Source: Gammaproteobacteria bacterium (GTDB lineage Bacteria > Pseudomonadota > Gammaproteobacteria > PS1 > Pseudothioglobaceae). From it: 37,313 nt of DNA. Numbering within the stretch: position 1 is the stretch's first letter; each line of letters starts with the position of its first letter. The stretch covers positions 1 to 37,313 of the forward strand of contig VMDI01000025.1 in assembly GCA_008080915.1 (NCBI GenBank), written 5' to 3'. Both the position numbers and the translations under genes were made by a program. Below, in pieces: positions 17,627 to 26,083 of this stretch. The notes below the pieces were generated by a model. The model saw only the letters and a list, made by a program, of their open reading frames with translations, did no database searches and was not told the DNA's origin.

Positions 17627-18718
17627 GTGAAATTTTATTTAGTAGGAGGTTATGTCAGGGACTCTCTTCTAGGAGTTGCTGATGAATCTACAGAAAAAGA
17701 TTATGTAGTTACAGGTGCTACAGAGCAAGAAATGCTAGATAAAAATTTTGTCAAGGTTGGAAAAGACTTTCCTGTTTTTCTTCACCCTGATACCAAAGCA
17801 GAATATGCGCTTGCCAGATTCGAAAAAAAAGTAGGTTCTGGATACAAAGGTTTTGAATTTGATGCTTCAAATAGTATCACTCTGGAAGAAGATCTTTATA
17901 GAAGAGATTTAACAATCAATGCGATGGCGATTGATCCTGATGATGATTCCATCATCGATCCATTTAATGGTCAAGATGATTTGAATAACGGCCTATTAAG
18001 ACATGTTTCTGAGGCATTTAAAGAAGATCCGGTAAGAGTATTAAGAGTCGCCAGATTTGCTGCAAGATTTAAAAAATATGGATTTAAGGTCTCCCATAAA
18101 ACCAATCAATTTATGCGTGAGATGGTTTCTAATGATGAGGTTTCCTCTTTAACTCCTGAGAGAGTATTTGTGGAATTAGAAAAGTCATTGTCATATGAGA
18201 CACCTTCGGCTTTTTTTAAAGTTCTTTTGGGTTGTGGAGCTTATCATGTTATTTTTTCTGACCTTCAAGTGCCTGACAAAGAAAACCATGAAAACATCTT
18301 TACTTATTTAGATCATCTAGAAAATTTTGAGCCTGAAGAGAAATTTGCATTCTGGCTTTCAAATCAAGACACGAAAGATGTCGAAAGATTTTGTGTTCAA
18401 TATAAAACACCAAAAGCATATTCTGATTTAGCTTTATTAACCTCTAAATGGAGAACTTTTGTTCAAAGCATAGTAGACAAATCAGACGAGGAGGTCTTGG
18501 AATTTTTCTCTCGAACTGATGCAATCAGAAGATCGGAAAGATTTCACTCCTTAGTCAAAATCTATTCTAAGATGGATATAGATATGAAGCTTTTTGAAAG
18601 TTTATTAGAACAAATTAAGCAAATTGATATTAAATCTCTTAATCAAGAAGATATTGCCAACTCTTTGAGATTAAAAAAACTAGAGATCATTCAATCATTT
18701 CTCAATTCTACAAAGTAG
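17627..18718 (+). CDS. cca: CCA tRNA nucleotidyltransferase, short form without HD motif
   Basis: This enzyme adds or repairs the 3' CCA of tRNAs. The class II nucleotidyltransferase head is clear: LVGGYVRDSLLG at residues 5-16, the catalytic acidic pair at E23/D25 (TEKDYVVTGAT), VGKDFPVFLHP, EYALARFEKK, and EDLYRRDLTINAMA with DPFNGQDDL. The neck follows (LRHVSEAFKEDPVRVLRVARFAARF). The protein has 363 residues against 412 in E. coli. The HD phosphohydrolase His-Asp pattern is missing from the C-terminal part. The first metal-binding acid is Glu where related enzymes usually have Asp. It starts at GTG (17627) and overlaps the convergent nuclease gene by 24 bases. Confidence 0.92.
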   Translation: MKFYLVGGYVRDSLLGVADESTEKDYVVTGATEQEMLDKNFVKVGKDFPVFLHPDTKAEYALARFEKKVGSGYKGFEFDASNSITLEEDLYRRDLTINAMAIDPDDDSIIDPFNGQDDLNNGLLRHVSEAFKEDPVRVLRVARFAARFKKYGFKVSHKTNQFMREMVSNDEVSSLTPERVFVELEKSLSYETPSAFFKVLLGCGAYHVIFSDLQVPDKENHENIFTYLDHLENFEPEEKFAFWLSNQDTKDVERFCVQYKTPKAYSDLALLTSKWRTFVQSIVDKSDEEVLEFFSRTDAIRRSERFHSLVKIYSKMDIDMKLFESLLEQIKQIDIKSLNQEDIANSLRLKKLEIIQSFLNSTK

Positions 18719-21160
18719 GCTAAATTCACAGTACTGACAAACAGTTACATCTTTAGGTTTTACTAATGCATAGCCTTTTTTAAAATCATCAAAACCAGAA
18801 ACTATTCTCTCATCCCAAATCTCACTTTGATTATTCCAATCTTCGCATCTTGTTTGCTTGGTTTTGTTAGGAAAATTTAACTCATCGTTCACACTTAGGC
18901 CAAGACTTTTGATTGATTCACTGGTCAGGTGGATTTGCAAAATTCCATCAGCATCTTCATATTGAGAGTAGATTGGTAGTTGAGGCTCTTTTAAATAATC
19001 ACCACACCAAGGATTGTTTGCTGCTTTTCCAGATTTGTAATCGATGACTACTTTTTGACTTCCGATTTTATCAATGCGATCTATTTGGCCTTTAAATTGG
19101 ATACCAGAGATTGAAAAATCAAATTCTTTTTCAGTATTAAGGACGACAAAACTATCTCTATCTTTTTCTAAACTGATAAATTCCCAAAGTATCTGAAATA
19201 ACCTATCCTTTTCAATTGAATAAAAGTTGTTGGAGCTATCAGGAAAAGATGAAGAAATAGATTGATGAATAATTTTAGACAAGTCTTCGTCATTTATATT
19301 TGCCAGTTGTTCACTTGAATGAATGGTTTCAAAAATTTTATGCAAGGTTTTGTGCATCAAATTACCCCTTTCAAAAGCGTCAATGCCGACAACCGGATCA
19401 TCAAAAAATTCAATTTGAAACCTTCTTGCAAAACCCTTAAAGGGGCAAGCAATTTGATCTCTAATAGTATTAATAGCACTTTTTAGAGAGTTTTCTTGGT
19501 ATGGAGATGCCTCGAAGTCATCTATTAGCTCAAAGCTAGTATCAGATTGTGCATTCATCGATGTTGATGGAACAGATACAAAGTCTAGAAGAGGGGATGG
19601 AGATTTAGTCTCATCAAACTGGTTAATTGAAAAACTCCCATTGATATCTTCTGAGATATTCATCATTGATTGTATGTTGCTATTTGCCTCCTGCTGGACC
19701 AAATCATATGAACTGCCTTGAACATGATTTCTTATACAAATTCTTTGTGAAAGGAATTTGGGTTTCTTGATCTTTCCTGGAATGACTTCATTGGTTAAGT
19801 TCATTATCCAAGCATGATCAAAACTAAGACCTTTTGCTTCCAGAAGACCTAAAACCTGAATATTGGATTTAGGACCTTGAGGCTGAAATAAAGTTTCATC
19901 AAATAAATTTTTTAATTCAAGGAAAAAGGTATTTGCACTAATCTTTGGGATTAACTGTTGATGAGTATTTACGTATTTGCTATCCTCAATGTATTTATTT
20001 AGAGCTTGATACTCGGAACTTGATAATGATTGATCTCGAATAGAGAAAAAAACATTAATTAATTTTGCAAAATGATCGAGCCAAAACTCATGACTTTCCT
20101 CGCGAGGAAAAGATAAATCTTGTAATTTGGAGAGTAACTCTTCTAAGTGTCTTTTATCAGTAGACTTATCAAGAATGATCTTTGATGACAAAAAATCTCT
20201 TTTCAGTTTCTTTATTTCAAATGCAAGTTCTGCTGACTCTTTTGTCAGATTTTTATTTGTAGATAATGACATCAAGCGAAAGAATTTATCGAGGGTATTT
20301 TTGGATATTCTCGTTTGATTAAATTCAATGAAAAATTTATAAAAGTTCAGTAAATTTGAGATGAGAGGATAAGAGGAGAATTTTTTTCCAAAGGATATGT
20401 TGAATTTCTTATTGCCAATTTCCACTAGTCTACTGGAGAAGGTTTTATCAAACTGGTTCAGAATCAGTGAATAGTGTTGATCAAGGGTGGGACAAATTAC
20501 CCCAATAGTTTCATTTGGATTTGATTCAGAAACTTCTTTAGCCCAATTACTGATGTAACCAATTTCATCATGGATGTTCTTAAATTCTAGAAAATTGCCT
20601 TTGGTCTCACTTTTATGACTAGCCATCAATTGATGATTAAATAAATTAAGAATTTTGAGCTGGACAGGGTAGAGATTATCGAACCCTAGGACGGCAATAT
20701 TCTTTTTAAGATCGATAGGGTCTGATAATAATAGCTTCTGGAAGTCATAAATGTCCAAGAAATTAAGTTGCTTTTTAATGTCTTGATATTCTTTGTGCCA
20801 TCGAATAAATTCAGAATCTATTTCATAATTTGATGATTCGATATTGATTAAATAGTTTTCACAAATTATTAAGTTATTAACGATTTCTTTAATGAGTTTT
20901 TTGTTCTTAGAAATATTTGAACCAAGTATTTGCTGAAAACATTTTGCTATCAAATTGTCTTTAATTAACTGATGCTCTTTGGAGGCATTATGAAGTTCGA
21001 ATAACTCTTTGATGAAACCTTTCCAAGTGTTAACCTTTGGAAGCTCTGAAACACCATTTAAGTTCTGCCAACTATCTTTAAAGGCAAGAATTTGTCGGTT
21101 ATTGGCAACGATTACATAATCATTAGTGGATATTTTGCTTGAATCAAAATCAATTCTCAT
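18695..21160 (-). CDS. AddB/RecB-like PD-(D/E)XK nuclease, probable DNA repair protein
   Basis: The 821-residue protein has a degenerate helicase-like N-terminal two-thirds without a Walker A motif and a RecB-type nuclease domain at the C-terminus. The nuclease motifs are ERGNLMHKTLHKIFE, GQIDRIDKIG (first Asp), VVIDYKSGKA (D-x-K) and a following QLPIY. Four Cys, one in ACPFKGFARRF and C808, C811 and C817 in CQYCEFSLLCR, match the AddB-type iron-sulfur clamp. It resembles the gammaproteobacterial family annotated as probable DNA repair protein. No AddA/RecB-like helicase lies nearby. It starts inside engB (11-base overlap) and is probably co-transcribed with it. Confidence 0.82.
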   Translation of the reverse strand: MRIDFDSSKISTNDYVIVANNRQILAFKDSWQNLNGVSELPKVNTWKGFIKELFELHNASKEHQLIKDNLIAKCFQQILGSNISKNKKLIKEIVNNLIICENYLINIESSNYEIDSEFIRWHKEYQDIKKQLNFLDIYDFQKLLLSDPIDLKKNIAVLGFDNLYPVQLKILNLFNHQLMASHKSETKGNFLEFKNIHDEIGYISNWAKEVSESNPNETIGVICPTLDQHYSLILNQFDKTFSSRLVEIGNKKFNISFGKKFSSYPLISNLLNFYKFFIEFNQTRISKNTLDKFFRLMSLSTNKNLTKESAELAFEIKKLKRDFLSSKIILDKSTDKRHLEELLSKLQDLSFPREESHEFWLDHFAKLINVFFSIRDQSLSSSEYQALNKYIEDSKYVNTHQQLIPKISANTFFLELKNLFDETLFQPQGPKSNIQVLGLLEAKGLSFDHAWIMNLTNEVIPGKIKKPKFLSQRICIRNHVQGSSYDLVQQEANSNIQSMMNISEDINGSFSINQFDETKSPSPLLDFVSVPSTSMNAQSDTSFELIDDFEASPYQENSLKSAINTIRDQIACPFKGFARRFQIEFFDDPVVGIDAFERGNLMHKTLHKIFETIHSSEQLANINDEDLSKIIHQSISSSFPDSSNNFYSIEKDRLFQILWEFISLEKDRDSFVVLNTEKEFDFSISGIQFKGQIDRIDKIGSQKVVIDYKSGKAANNPWCGDYLKEPQLPIYSQYEDADGILQIHLTSESIKSLGLSVNDELNFPNKTKQTRCEDWNNQSEIWDERIVSGFDDFKKGYALVKPKDVTVCQYCEFSLLCRIEK

Positions 21161-21749
21161 AGTTTAAGAATTGATTTAATTTCTGATGAAGCTCTTCTAT
21201 ACCGGAATTTTTTAAGGAGGAAAAAGTTTGAACGGAAACATTTCGATATCTGCTGACCGTTTTATTAATTTTTAGTGCCACATTTTTAGCGGCCCCAAAT
21301 GAAAGCTTGTCAGCTTTCGTTAAAAGAATGTGAACTGGAATATTCATCGCTGTCATCCAATTCAACATCATTTGATCGAACTCCATTAGCGGATGACGAA
21401 TATCCATCACAATGACACCTCCAGAGATAGCTTTTCTATTTTGAAAAAACTCCTCCATTGATTGATGCCACTTTTTTTTGACTTCTAAGGGTACTTTGGC
21501 AAATCCATAACCGGGCAGATCAACAATTTTTCTATCGGAGTCAAGTTCAAAGTAAACCAGATGCTGTGTTCTTCCCGGCGTTTTTGAGACTCGTGCAAGT
21601 TTCTTTTGCCCAGTCAATGTATTAATTGCACTGGATTTTCCTGCATTAGATCTACCAGCAATGACCACTTCAAACCCTGTGTCTTCTGGGCAACCTCTAA
21701 TAGATGGTGCGCTCAACAAAAACTTTACATTGTGATATGGATTTTCCAT
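21150..21749 (-). CDS. engB: Ribosome biogenesis GTPase EngB (YsxC/YihA)
   Basis: EngB is an essential GTPase for 50S assembly. The 199-residue protein has G1 GRSNAGKSS near residue 32, the G2 Thr in SKTPGRTQHLVYF, G3 DLPGYGFAKV and G4 TKADKL, in the order and spacing of the family. It is divergent from the small cytochrome c gene. Its start ATG at 21749 lies about 20 bases after a TATACA-like -10 on the minus strand, which overlaps the cytochrome promoter region. Confidence 0.96.
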   Translation of the reverse strand: MENPYHNVKFLLSAPSIRGCPEDTGFEVVIAGRSNAGKSSAINTLTGQKKLARVSKTPGRTQHLVYFELDSDRKIVDLPGYGFAKVPLEVKKKWHQSMEEFFQNRKAISGGVIVMDIRHPLMEFDQMMLNWMTAMNIPVHILLTKADKLSFGAAKNVALKINKTVSRYRNVSVQTFSSLKNSGIEELHQKLNQFLNYEN

Positions 21750-21771
21750 TTATTAGAGAATTATTGTATAA

Positions 21772-21800
21772 TTGACAGGTTTTTCGAAAAACATTATATA
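21772..21800 (+). promoter_or_regulatory. Strong sigma70 promoter of the small cytochrome c gene
   Basis: TTGACA at 21772-21777 and TATATA at 21795-21800 are separated by exactly 17 bases, an almost ideal sigma70 promoter. Transcription should start near 21807, giving a leader of about 17 bases. That leader contains the ribosome-binding site TAGGAG ahead of the ATG at 21824. The high match suggests strong expression. Confidence 0.8.
21779..21792. repeat. Perfect 14-bp palindrome in the promoter spacer
   Basis: GTTTTTCGAAAAAC is a perfect 14-base palindrome and lies entirely between the -35 and -10 boxes of the cytochrome promoter. The position is ideal for an operator bound by a dimeric regulator, though the sequence matches no operator I can name with confidence. 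An A/T-tract palindrome can also arise by chance or shape the DNA. Confidence 0.45.
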
Positions 21801-21823
21801 TTCTAATTTATAGGAGTAAGACA

Positions 21824-22111
21824 ATGAAAAAAGCATTATCACTAATTGCTACAGTTGCTCTTTCTTTCGGCGCTTTTACTGCGCAGGCTGATGGAGGCGC
21901 TATGTATAACTCTCTAGGTTGTGTTGGATGCCACGGTACTAATGGTGCTGGCGCTTCTGGACCTAAACTAGCTGGTAAAGATGCAGCTTATATTGTTAAG
22001 CAGCTTAAAGATTATCAATCTGGTGCAAGAGTTAACGCGACTATGAATGCTATGTCTCAAATGGCTAAAGGTCATGAGCAAGCAATCGCTGATTTCTTAA
22101 GCAAGCAATAG
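21824..22111 (+). CDS. Small monoheme class I cytochrome c (c5/c553-like)
   Basis: The 95-residue precursor has a signal peptide (MKKALSLIATVALSFGAFTAQA, probable cleavage before DGG), leaving a mature electron carrier of about 73 residues for the periplasm. The heme site is CVGCH at about residues 33-37. The conserved GPKLAGKDAAYIVKQLKDYQ resembles the cytochrome c4/c553 family, and a Met in the TMNAMSQM stretch is the likely axial ligand. It resembles one half of the diheme cytochrome c4 encoded next. It has its own strong promoter and a good ribosome-binding site. Confidence 0.9.
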   Translation: MKKALSLIATVALSFGAFTAQADGGAMYNSLGCVGCHGTNGAGASGPKLAGKDAAYIVKQLKDYQSGARVNATMNAMSQMAKGHEQAIADFLSKQ

Positions 22112-22129
22112 TCTTCTTCTGAATATCCC

Positions 22130-22154
22130 ATAGGATTTATTAGTTAAATCCTAT
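22130..22154 (+). other. Perfect stem-loop after the small cytochrome c gene
   Basis: ATAGGATTTA (22130-22139) pairs perfectly with TAAATCCTAT (22145-22154) around a five-base loop. No T-run follows, so it is not a standard terminator. It begins 18 bases after the cytochrome stop codon and may protect the 3' end of the message or assist the stronger hairpin just downstream. Confidence 0.5.
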
Positions 22155-22159
22155 ATTCT

Positions 22160-22199
22160 AATAAACCGATATTAAGTATAATATCGGTTTATTTTTTTT
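22160..22199 (+). terminator. Intrinsic terminator between the two cytochrome genes
   Basis: The arms 22160-22174 and 22179-22193 form a stem of up to 15 pairs (core AAACCGATATTA with TAATATCGGTTT) capped by a four-base AGTA loop and followed directly by a T-rich run. This should end transcription of the small cytochrome gene. The next gene starts only about 20 bases later, so its promoter must overlap this element or it depends on read-through. Confidence 0.85.
22177..22182 (+). promoter_or_regulatory. Possible -10 box of cytochrome c4 inside the terminator hairpin
   Basis: A perfect TATAAT straddles the loop and second arm of the terminator. Transcription from it would begin near 22189, about 30 bases before the cytochrome c4 ATG. 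No clear -35 match is found at 22154-22160 (TATTCT). The placement is suggestive because nothing else in the short gap looks like a promoter. Confidence 0.3.
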
Positions 22200-22218
22200 A
22201 AGAAATTCAAAAAACACT

Positions 22219-22866
22219 ATGACACAATTCAAACACATTACAGCTCTTGCAATTTTCTTAACCTCGATCAGTGGATTTGCTGCTTCTGATATCGCAGCTG
22301 GTCAAGAAAAAGCGCAAACATGTGTCGCTTGTCATGGGGTCAATGGCAACTCAGTTGTTCCAACTTTTCCAAAGTTAGCTGGACAACATGCCTCTTATAC
22401 TTTGAAACAGTTAAAACAATTCAAATCTAAAGAGAGAGATAATGCAATTATGTATGGACAGGCTCTTGCTTTAACTGATCAAGATATGGAAAATCTAGCT
22501 GCTTATTATGCGGCTCAAACAGCAACTCCTGGTATGGCTATGGGTGCATCAGCAGAAAAACTAGCGTTAGGTAAAAAACTATACAACGGTGGTAAACTTT
22601 CTGATGGTACAACAGCTTGCATCGCTTGTCATGGGGTGAATGGAAAAGGTATTCCAAGCGCTAAATTCCCATCAATTGCTGGACAGCAATCAATGTACAC
22701 AGCATCTCAATTAAAACTATTTCGTCAAAATGCCATCAATCAACAGTTAGGAACTGCTGACCCAGTTCGTAATAACGATTATGAGGGTATGATGAGAAAC
22801 GTGGTAAGCAAGTTATCAAATGATGAGATAGACGCACTTTCAAGCTATATCGCAACATTAAAATAA
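22219..22866 (+). CDS. Diheme cytochrome c4
   Basis: The 215-residue precursor has a signal peptide (TALAIFLTSISGFAAS, cleaved near SDIAAG) and two homologous cytochrome c domains with heme sites CVACH (about residues 35-39) and CIACH (about 135-139). Each is followed by the family pattern of PKLAGQHASYTLKQLKQF type. This is the c4 family, a periplasmic electron carrier that usually feeds terminal oxidases of the cbb3 type. No Shine-Dalgarno is visible before the ATG. It sits immediately behind a terminator. Confidence 0.93.
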   Translation: MTQFKHITALAIFLTSISGFAASDIAAGQEKAQTCVACHGVNGNSVVPTFPKLAGQHASYTLKQLKQFKSKERDNAIMYGQALALTDQDMENLAAYYAAQTATPGMAMGASAEKLALGKKLYNGGKLSDGTTACIACHGVNGKGIPSAKFPSIAGQQSMYTASQLKLFRQNAINQQLGTADPVRNNDYEGMMRNVVSKLSNDEIDALSSYIATLK

Positions 22867-22915
22867 CTTTTTTTAATACCTTAGAGTCATTGTGCTTTAA
22901 GAAACATTCGCTGTA

Positions 22916-22921
22916 TATAAT
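22916..22921 (+). promoter_or_regulatory. Likely -10 box of the tig-clpP-clpX-hflX-lon unit
   Basis: A perfect TATAAT lies ten bases ahead of the tig ATG in the 64-base gap after cytochrome c4, within GTATATAAT. The best upstream match, TTGTGC at 22890-22895, is 20 bases away, longer than optimal. If it is used, the tig message would have almost no leader, and no Shine-Dalgarno is present in the gap. No heat-shock (sigma32) consensus is apparent. Confidence 0.4.
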
Positions 22922-22930
22922 TTATTTGTT

Positions 22931-24232
22931 ATGAAAACATCACTGAAAACTGTTGAAGGTTTAAAACGTTCATTGTCTGTTGAACTACCTATTGAAAAAT
23001 TCAATGAAAAATTGGATCAAATTCTTAAAAAATTAGCCAAGGATGCCAAAATCGATGGCTTTAGAAAAGGAAAAGTTCCAGTTGCTATTATTCGCCAACG
23101 TTTTGGTGCAGCCGCTACCACTGATGCAACGAATGATGTAATCAACGATACTTTAGGCGAGGCATTTGTTAAAGAAAAGTTAAATCCAGCTGGACAACCA
23201 CTTATCACTGAAGCGGATGCAAGTGATAAAAAAGTATTCAAGTACACAGTCGAATTTGAAGTTTATCCTGAAGTCAAAATCAACAAATTCTCTGATTTGG
23301 AATTTGAGCAATTTACGGTCAAAATCTCTAAAGAGGATGAAAAGAAAACTCTTGATACAATGTTAGAGCAGTCGACAGAATACGCCTCTGTTAAACGCAA
23401 GTCTAAAGATGGTGATCAGGTGACTATTGATTTCAAGGGCTTTATTGAAGACAAGCCTTTTGATGGCGGAGAAGCAAAAGACTTTAAACTAATCATTGGC
23501 AAAAATACAATGATCCCTGGATTTGAAGAAAAGCTCATCGGCATTGAAGCGGGCAAATCAACGTCTTTCGAAGTTCCTTTTCCAAAAGATTATCAAGCAG
23601 CAGACCTAGCTGGCAAAAAAGCAAGATTTGATATTAATGTAAACGAAGTTGCTGCTCCAAAGACACCAAAAGCGGATGATAAGTTTGCTAAAAAGTTCGG
23701 CGAGAAGTCAATGGATGCTCTAACGAAGAGTATCAAGGAACAAATGAAAGTTCAATCTGACAATCGTTTGCATAAGATGAATAAGGACAATGTGTTTAAT
23801 GCATTGTTAGCTGCTAATGAATTTGATGTGCCTGAGGCTGCAGTTCAAGATGAAGCTAAAAACTTAGCTGAAGATATGAAAAATAGAATGAAAGATCAAG
23901 GTTTTGAGTCTTCAAAAGGTGATTTCAGTGCAGATTTATTTACTGAAGATGCTAAGAGAAGAGTTAGACTTGGACTATTGGTTGGTCAAATTGCTAGCGA
24001 GAATAAATTAGAAGCTTCTGAGAAACAAATCAATGAAAAACTTGAGCTTATGTCACTAGATTATGGTGAAAATGCTGAACAAATGCTAAACTATTATAAG
24101 AATAGTCCTGAGCATATGCGTTCTGTAGAGTTATTGGTAGTTGAGCAAATGGTGATGGATTTAGTTTGCAAAGATGCAAAAATTAAAAATAAACCTAAAA
24201 AATATTTCGATGTCGCACAACAAATACAATGA
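22931..24232 (+). CDS. tig: Trigger factor
   Basis: Trigger factor is the ribosome-bound chaperone and prolyl isomerase at the tunnel exit. The 433-residue length equals E. coli (432). The N-terminal ribosome-binding domain has the signature [17 protein letters not shown] at about residues 44-60. The FKBP domain follows from about residue 150 ([30 protein letters not shown]), and then the helical chaperone arms. It docks on L23, also encoded here. Its last 23 bases overlap clpP. Confidence 0.97.
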   Translation: MKTSLKTVEGLKRSLSVELPIEKFNEKLDQILKKLAKDAKIDGFRKGKVPVAIIRQRFGAAATTDATNDVINDTLGEAFVKEKLNPAGQPLITEADASDKKVFKYTVEFEVYPEVKINKFSDLEFEQFTVKISKEDEKKTLDTMLEQSTEYASVKRKSKDGDQVTIDFKGFIEDKPFDGGEAKDFKLIIGKNTMIPGFEEKLIGIEAGKSTSFEVPFPKDYQAADLAGKKARFDINVNEVAAPKTPKADDKFAKKFGEKSMDALTKSIKEQMKVQSDNRLHKMNKDNVFNALLAANEFDVPEAAVQDEAKNLAEDMKNRMKDQGFESSKGDFSADLFTEDAKRRVRLGLLVGQIASENKLEASEKQINEKLELMSLDYGENAEQMLNYYKNSPEHMRSVELLVVEQMVMDLVCKDAKIKNKPKKYFDVAQQIQ

Positions 24233-24824
24233 GATTAAGGGGCTTAATCAAGTCCCAATGGTCGTAGAACAGTCTGCAAAGGGCGAGAGAGCCTACGATA
24301 TTTATTCAAGACTTTTAAAGGAAAGAGTCGTCTTTATGGTGGGTCCTGTTGAGGACTACATGGCAAATGTGATTGTGGCCCAACTCCTTTTCCTCGAGTC
24401 TGAGAATCCGGATAAAGATATTCATCTATATATCAATTCACCAGGAGGTTCTGTTTCTGCTGGTTTGGCTATTTATGATACGATGCAATTTATTAAGCCT
24501 GATGTGTCCACATTGTGTATTGGTCAAGCAGCTAGTATGGGTGCATTGCTTTTAACTGCTGGTGCAAAAGGAAAGCGTTTCGCACTTCCTCATTCTAGAG
24601 TTATGATTCATCAACCATTAGGTGGCTTTTCGGGTCAGGCTAGCGATATTGATATCCATGCCCAGGAAATTCTAAAGGTGAGAGATAGTCTTAACCAAAT
24701 TTTGAAGACTCACACTGGTCAGTCTCTCAAGTCTATCGAGAAGGATACAGACCGTGACAATTTTATGTCAGCTGAGGAATCTGTTAAGTACGGACTTATC
24801 GATGAAGTTCTTACCAAAAGATAA
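24210..24824 (+). CDS. clpP: ATP-dependent Clp protease proteolytic subunit
   Basis: ClpP forms the 14-subunit serine protease barrel that works with ClpX. The track ORF begins at 24174. The ATG at 24210 gives 205 residues, the usual length, starting [21 protein letters not shown]. The family core is complete: [12 protein letters not shown], catalytic Ser in [11 protein letters not shown], catalytic His in [10 protein letters not shown], and Asp in the [10 protein letters not shown] segment. A short propeptide may precede VPMVVEQ. It overlaps tig by 23 bases and ends five bases before clpX. Confidence 0.97.
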   Translation: MSHNKYNEIKGLNQVPMVVEQSAKGERAYDIYSRLLKERVVFMVGPVEDYMANVIVAQLLFLESENPDKDIHLYINSPGGSVSAGLAIYDTMQFIKPDVSTLCIGQAASMGALLLTAGAKGKRFALPHSRVMIHQPLGGFSGQASDIDIHAQEILKVRDSLNQILKTHTGQSLKSIEKDTDRDNFMSAEESVKYGLIDEVLTKR

Positions 24825-24829
24825 TCATC

Positions 24830-26083
24830 ATGCCAGAGGAAAATCAAGAACTTAATTGTTCATTTTGTGGCAAATCTAAGTCGGAAGTTGATCGCCTAAT
24901 TGCTGGTCCTGGAGTCTATATTTGCAATGAATGTATTGAGTCATGTCATGGTCTCTTAGAGGAGCATGATTTAAAAGAGATCCAAGAAGAACATAGCAAC
25001 TGGAATTACACCCCAGTTGAGCTAAAACAATTTCTTGACGAATATGTGATTGGTCAATCTCAAGCAAAAAAGGTTCTATCGGTTGCTGTATATAATCATT
25101 ACAAACGTCTTCAAGCTGGATATGTTTCCAATGATGTAGAGTTAGATAAATCCAATATCTTGATGATAGGTCCAACGGGTTCAGGTAAGACGCTCCTTGC
25201 ACAAACTTTAGCTAGAATTTTAGATGTTCCTTTTACTGTCGCTGACGCTACTACTTTAACTGAAGCAGGGTATGTTGGAGATGATGTTGAGAATGTCATC
25301 AAAAGCCTTCTGGCAAGATGTGACTATGATCCTAAAAGAGCAGAAACAGGCATCATCTTCTTGGATGAGATCGACAAGATTTCCAGACGTTCTGACTCAC
25401 CATCCATTACCAGAGATGTCTCAGGAGAAGGAGTCCAGCAGGCGATGCTTAAATTAATTGAAGGTACCATTGCCAGTGTCCCTCCTCAAGGTGGCAGAAA
25501 ACATCCTAATCAAGAGACTATTGAAGTTGACACTTCAAAGATATTATTTATCTGTGGTGGTGCTTTCGATGGACTTGAAAAGGTTATTGCTAAAAGAGTT
25601 GAGAAATCAACAGGTATTGGTTTTGGCGCCGAGGTTAGGGATTTAAATCAAAGTAAAAATATTACAGATTTATTTAATGTAATTGAGCCTGAGGATTTGA
25701 TTAAGTTTGGCCTTATTCCTGAATTGGTTGGTCGACTCCCAATTCTTACTGCGCTTCAAGAACTTGACGAAGAAGCGCTAATTAACATTTTGACTGAACC
25801 CAAGAACTCGGTTGTTAAACAATTTCAAGAGTTTTTCTCAATTGAGGGTGTTAAATTAACCTTTAGAAAGAATGCCCTATCTGAGATTGCCAAGATTGCC
25901 ATCAAACGTAAAACTGGGGCTCGTGGACTTAGATCCATCATTGAAGATTTGCTTCTTGATACCATGTTTGATTTACCTTCAATGGAGGATGTGATTGAAG
26001 TTGTCATGGATAAAGATGTTGTTCTTCAAAAGAAAACACCTCTCATCATCTATAAAAATAAGGTTAAGAAAACCGGTTCATAA
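24830..26083 (+). CDS. clpX: ATP-dependent Clp protease ATP-binding subunit ClpX
   Basis: ClpX is the AAA+ unfoldase partner of ClpP. The N-terminal zinc-binding domain has four Cys (CSFCGK...CNECIESC) within residues 10-40. The AAA+ core has Walker [14 protein letters not shown], pore loop GYVGDDVE, Walker [10 protein letters not shown] and the [18 protein letters not shown] segment. An IGF-type loop for ClpP contact is represented by TGIGFGAEV near residue 262. The 417-residue length is normal. The stop codon directly abuts the TTG start of hflX. Confidence 0.97.
   Translation: MPEENQELNCSFCGKSKSEVDRLIAGPGVYICNECIESCHGLLEEHDLKEIQEEHSNWNYTPVELKQFLDEYVIGQSQAKKVLSVAVYNHYKRLQAGYVSNDVELDKSNILMIGPTGSGKTLLAQTLARILDVPFTVADATTLTEAGYVGDDVENVIKSLLARCDYDPKRAETGIIFLDEIDKISRRSDSPSITRDVSGEGVQQAMLKLIEGTIASVPPQGGRKHPNQETIEVDTSKILFICGGAFDGLEKVIAKRVEKSTGIGFGAEVRDLNQSKNITDLFNVIEPEDLIKFGLIPELVGRLPILTALQELDEEALINILTEPKNSVVKQFQEFFSIEGVKLTFRKNALSEIAKIAIKRKTGARGLRSIIEDLLLDTMFDLPSMEDVIEVVMDKDVVLQKKTPLIIYKNKVKKTGS

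Noticed and set aside
24174-24209. Longer start of the clpP frame in the track
   Set aside because: It would add 12 residues encoded within tig and not matching ClpP; the ATG at 24210 gives the usual length.
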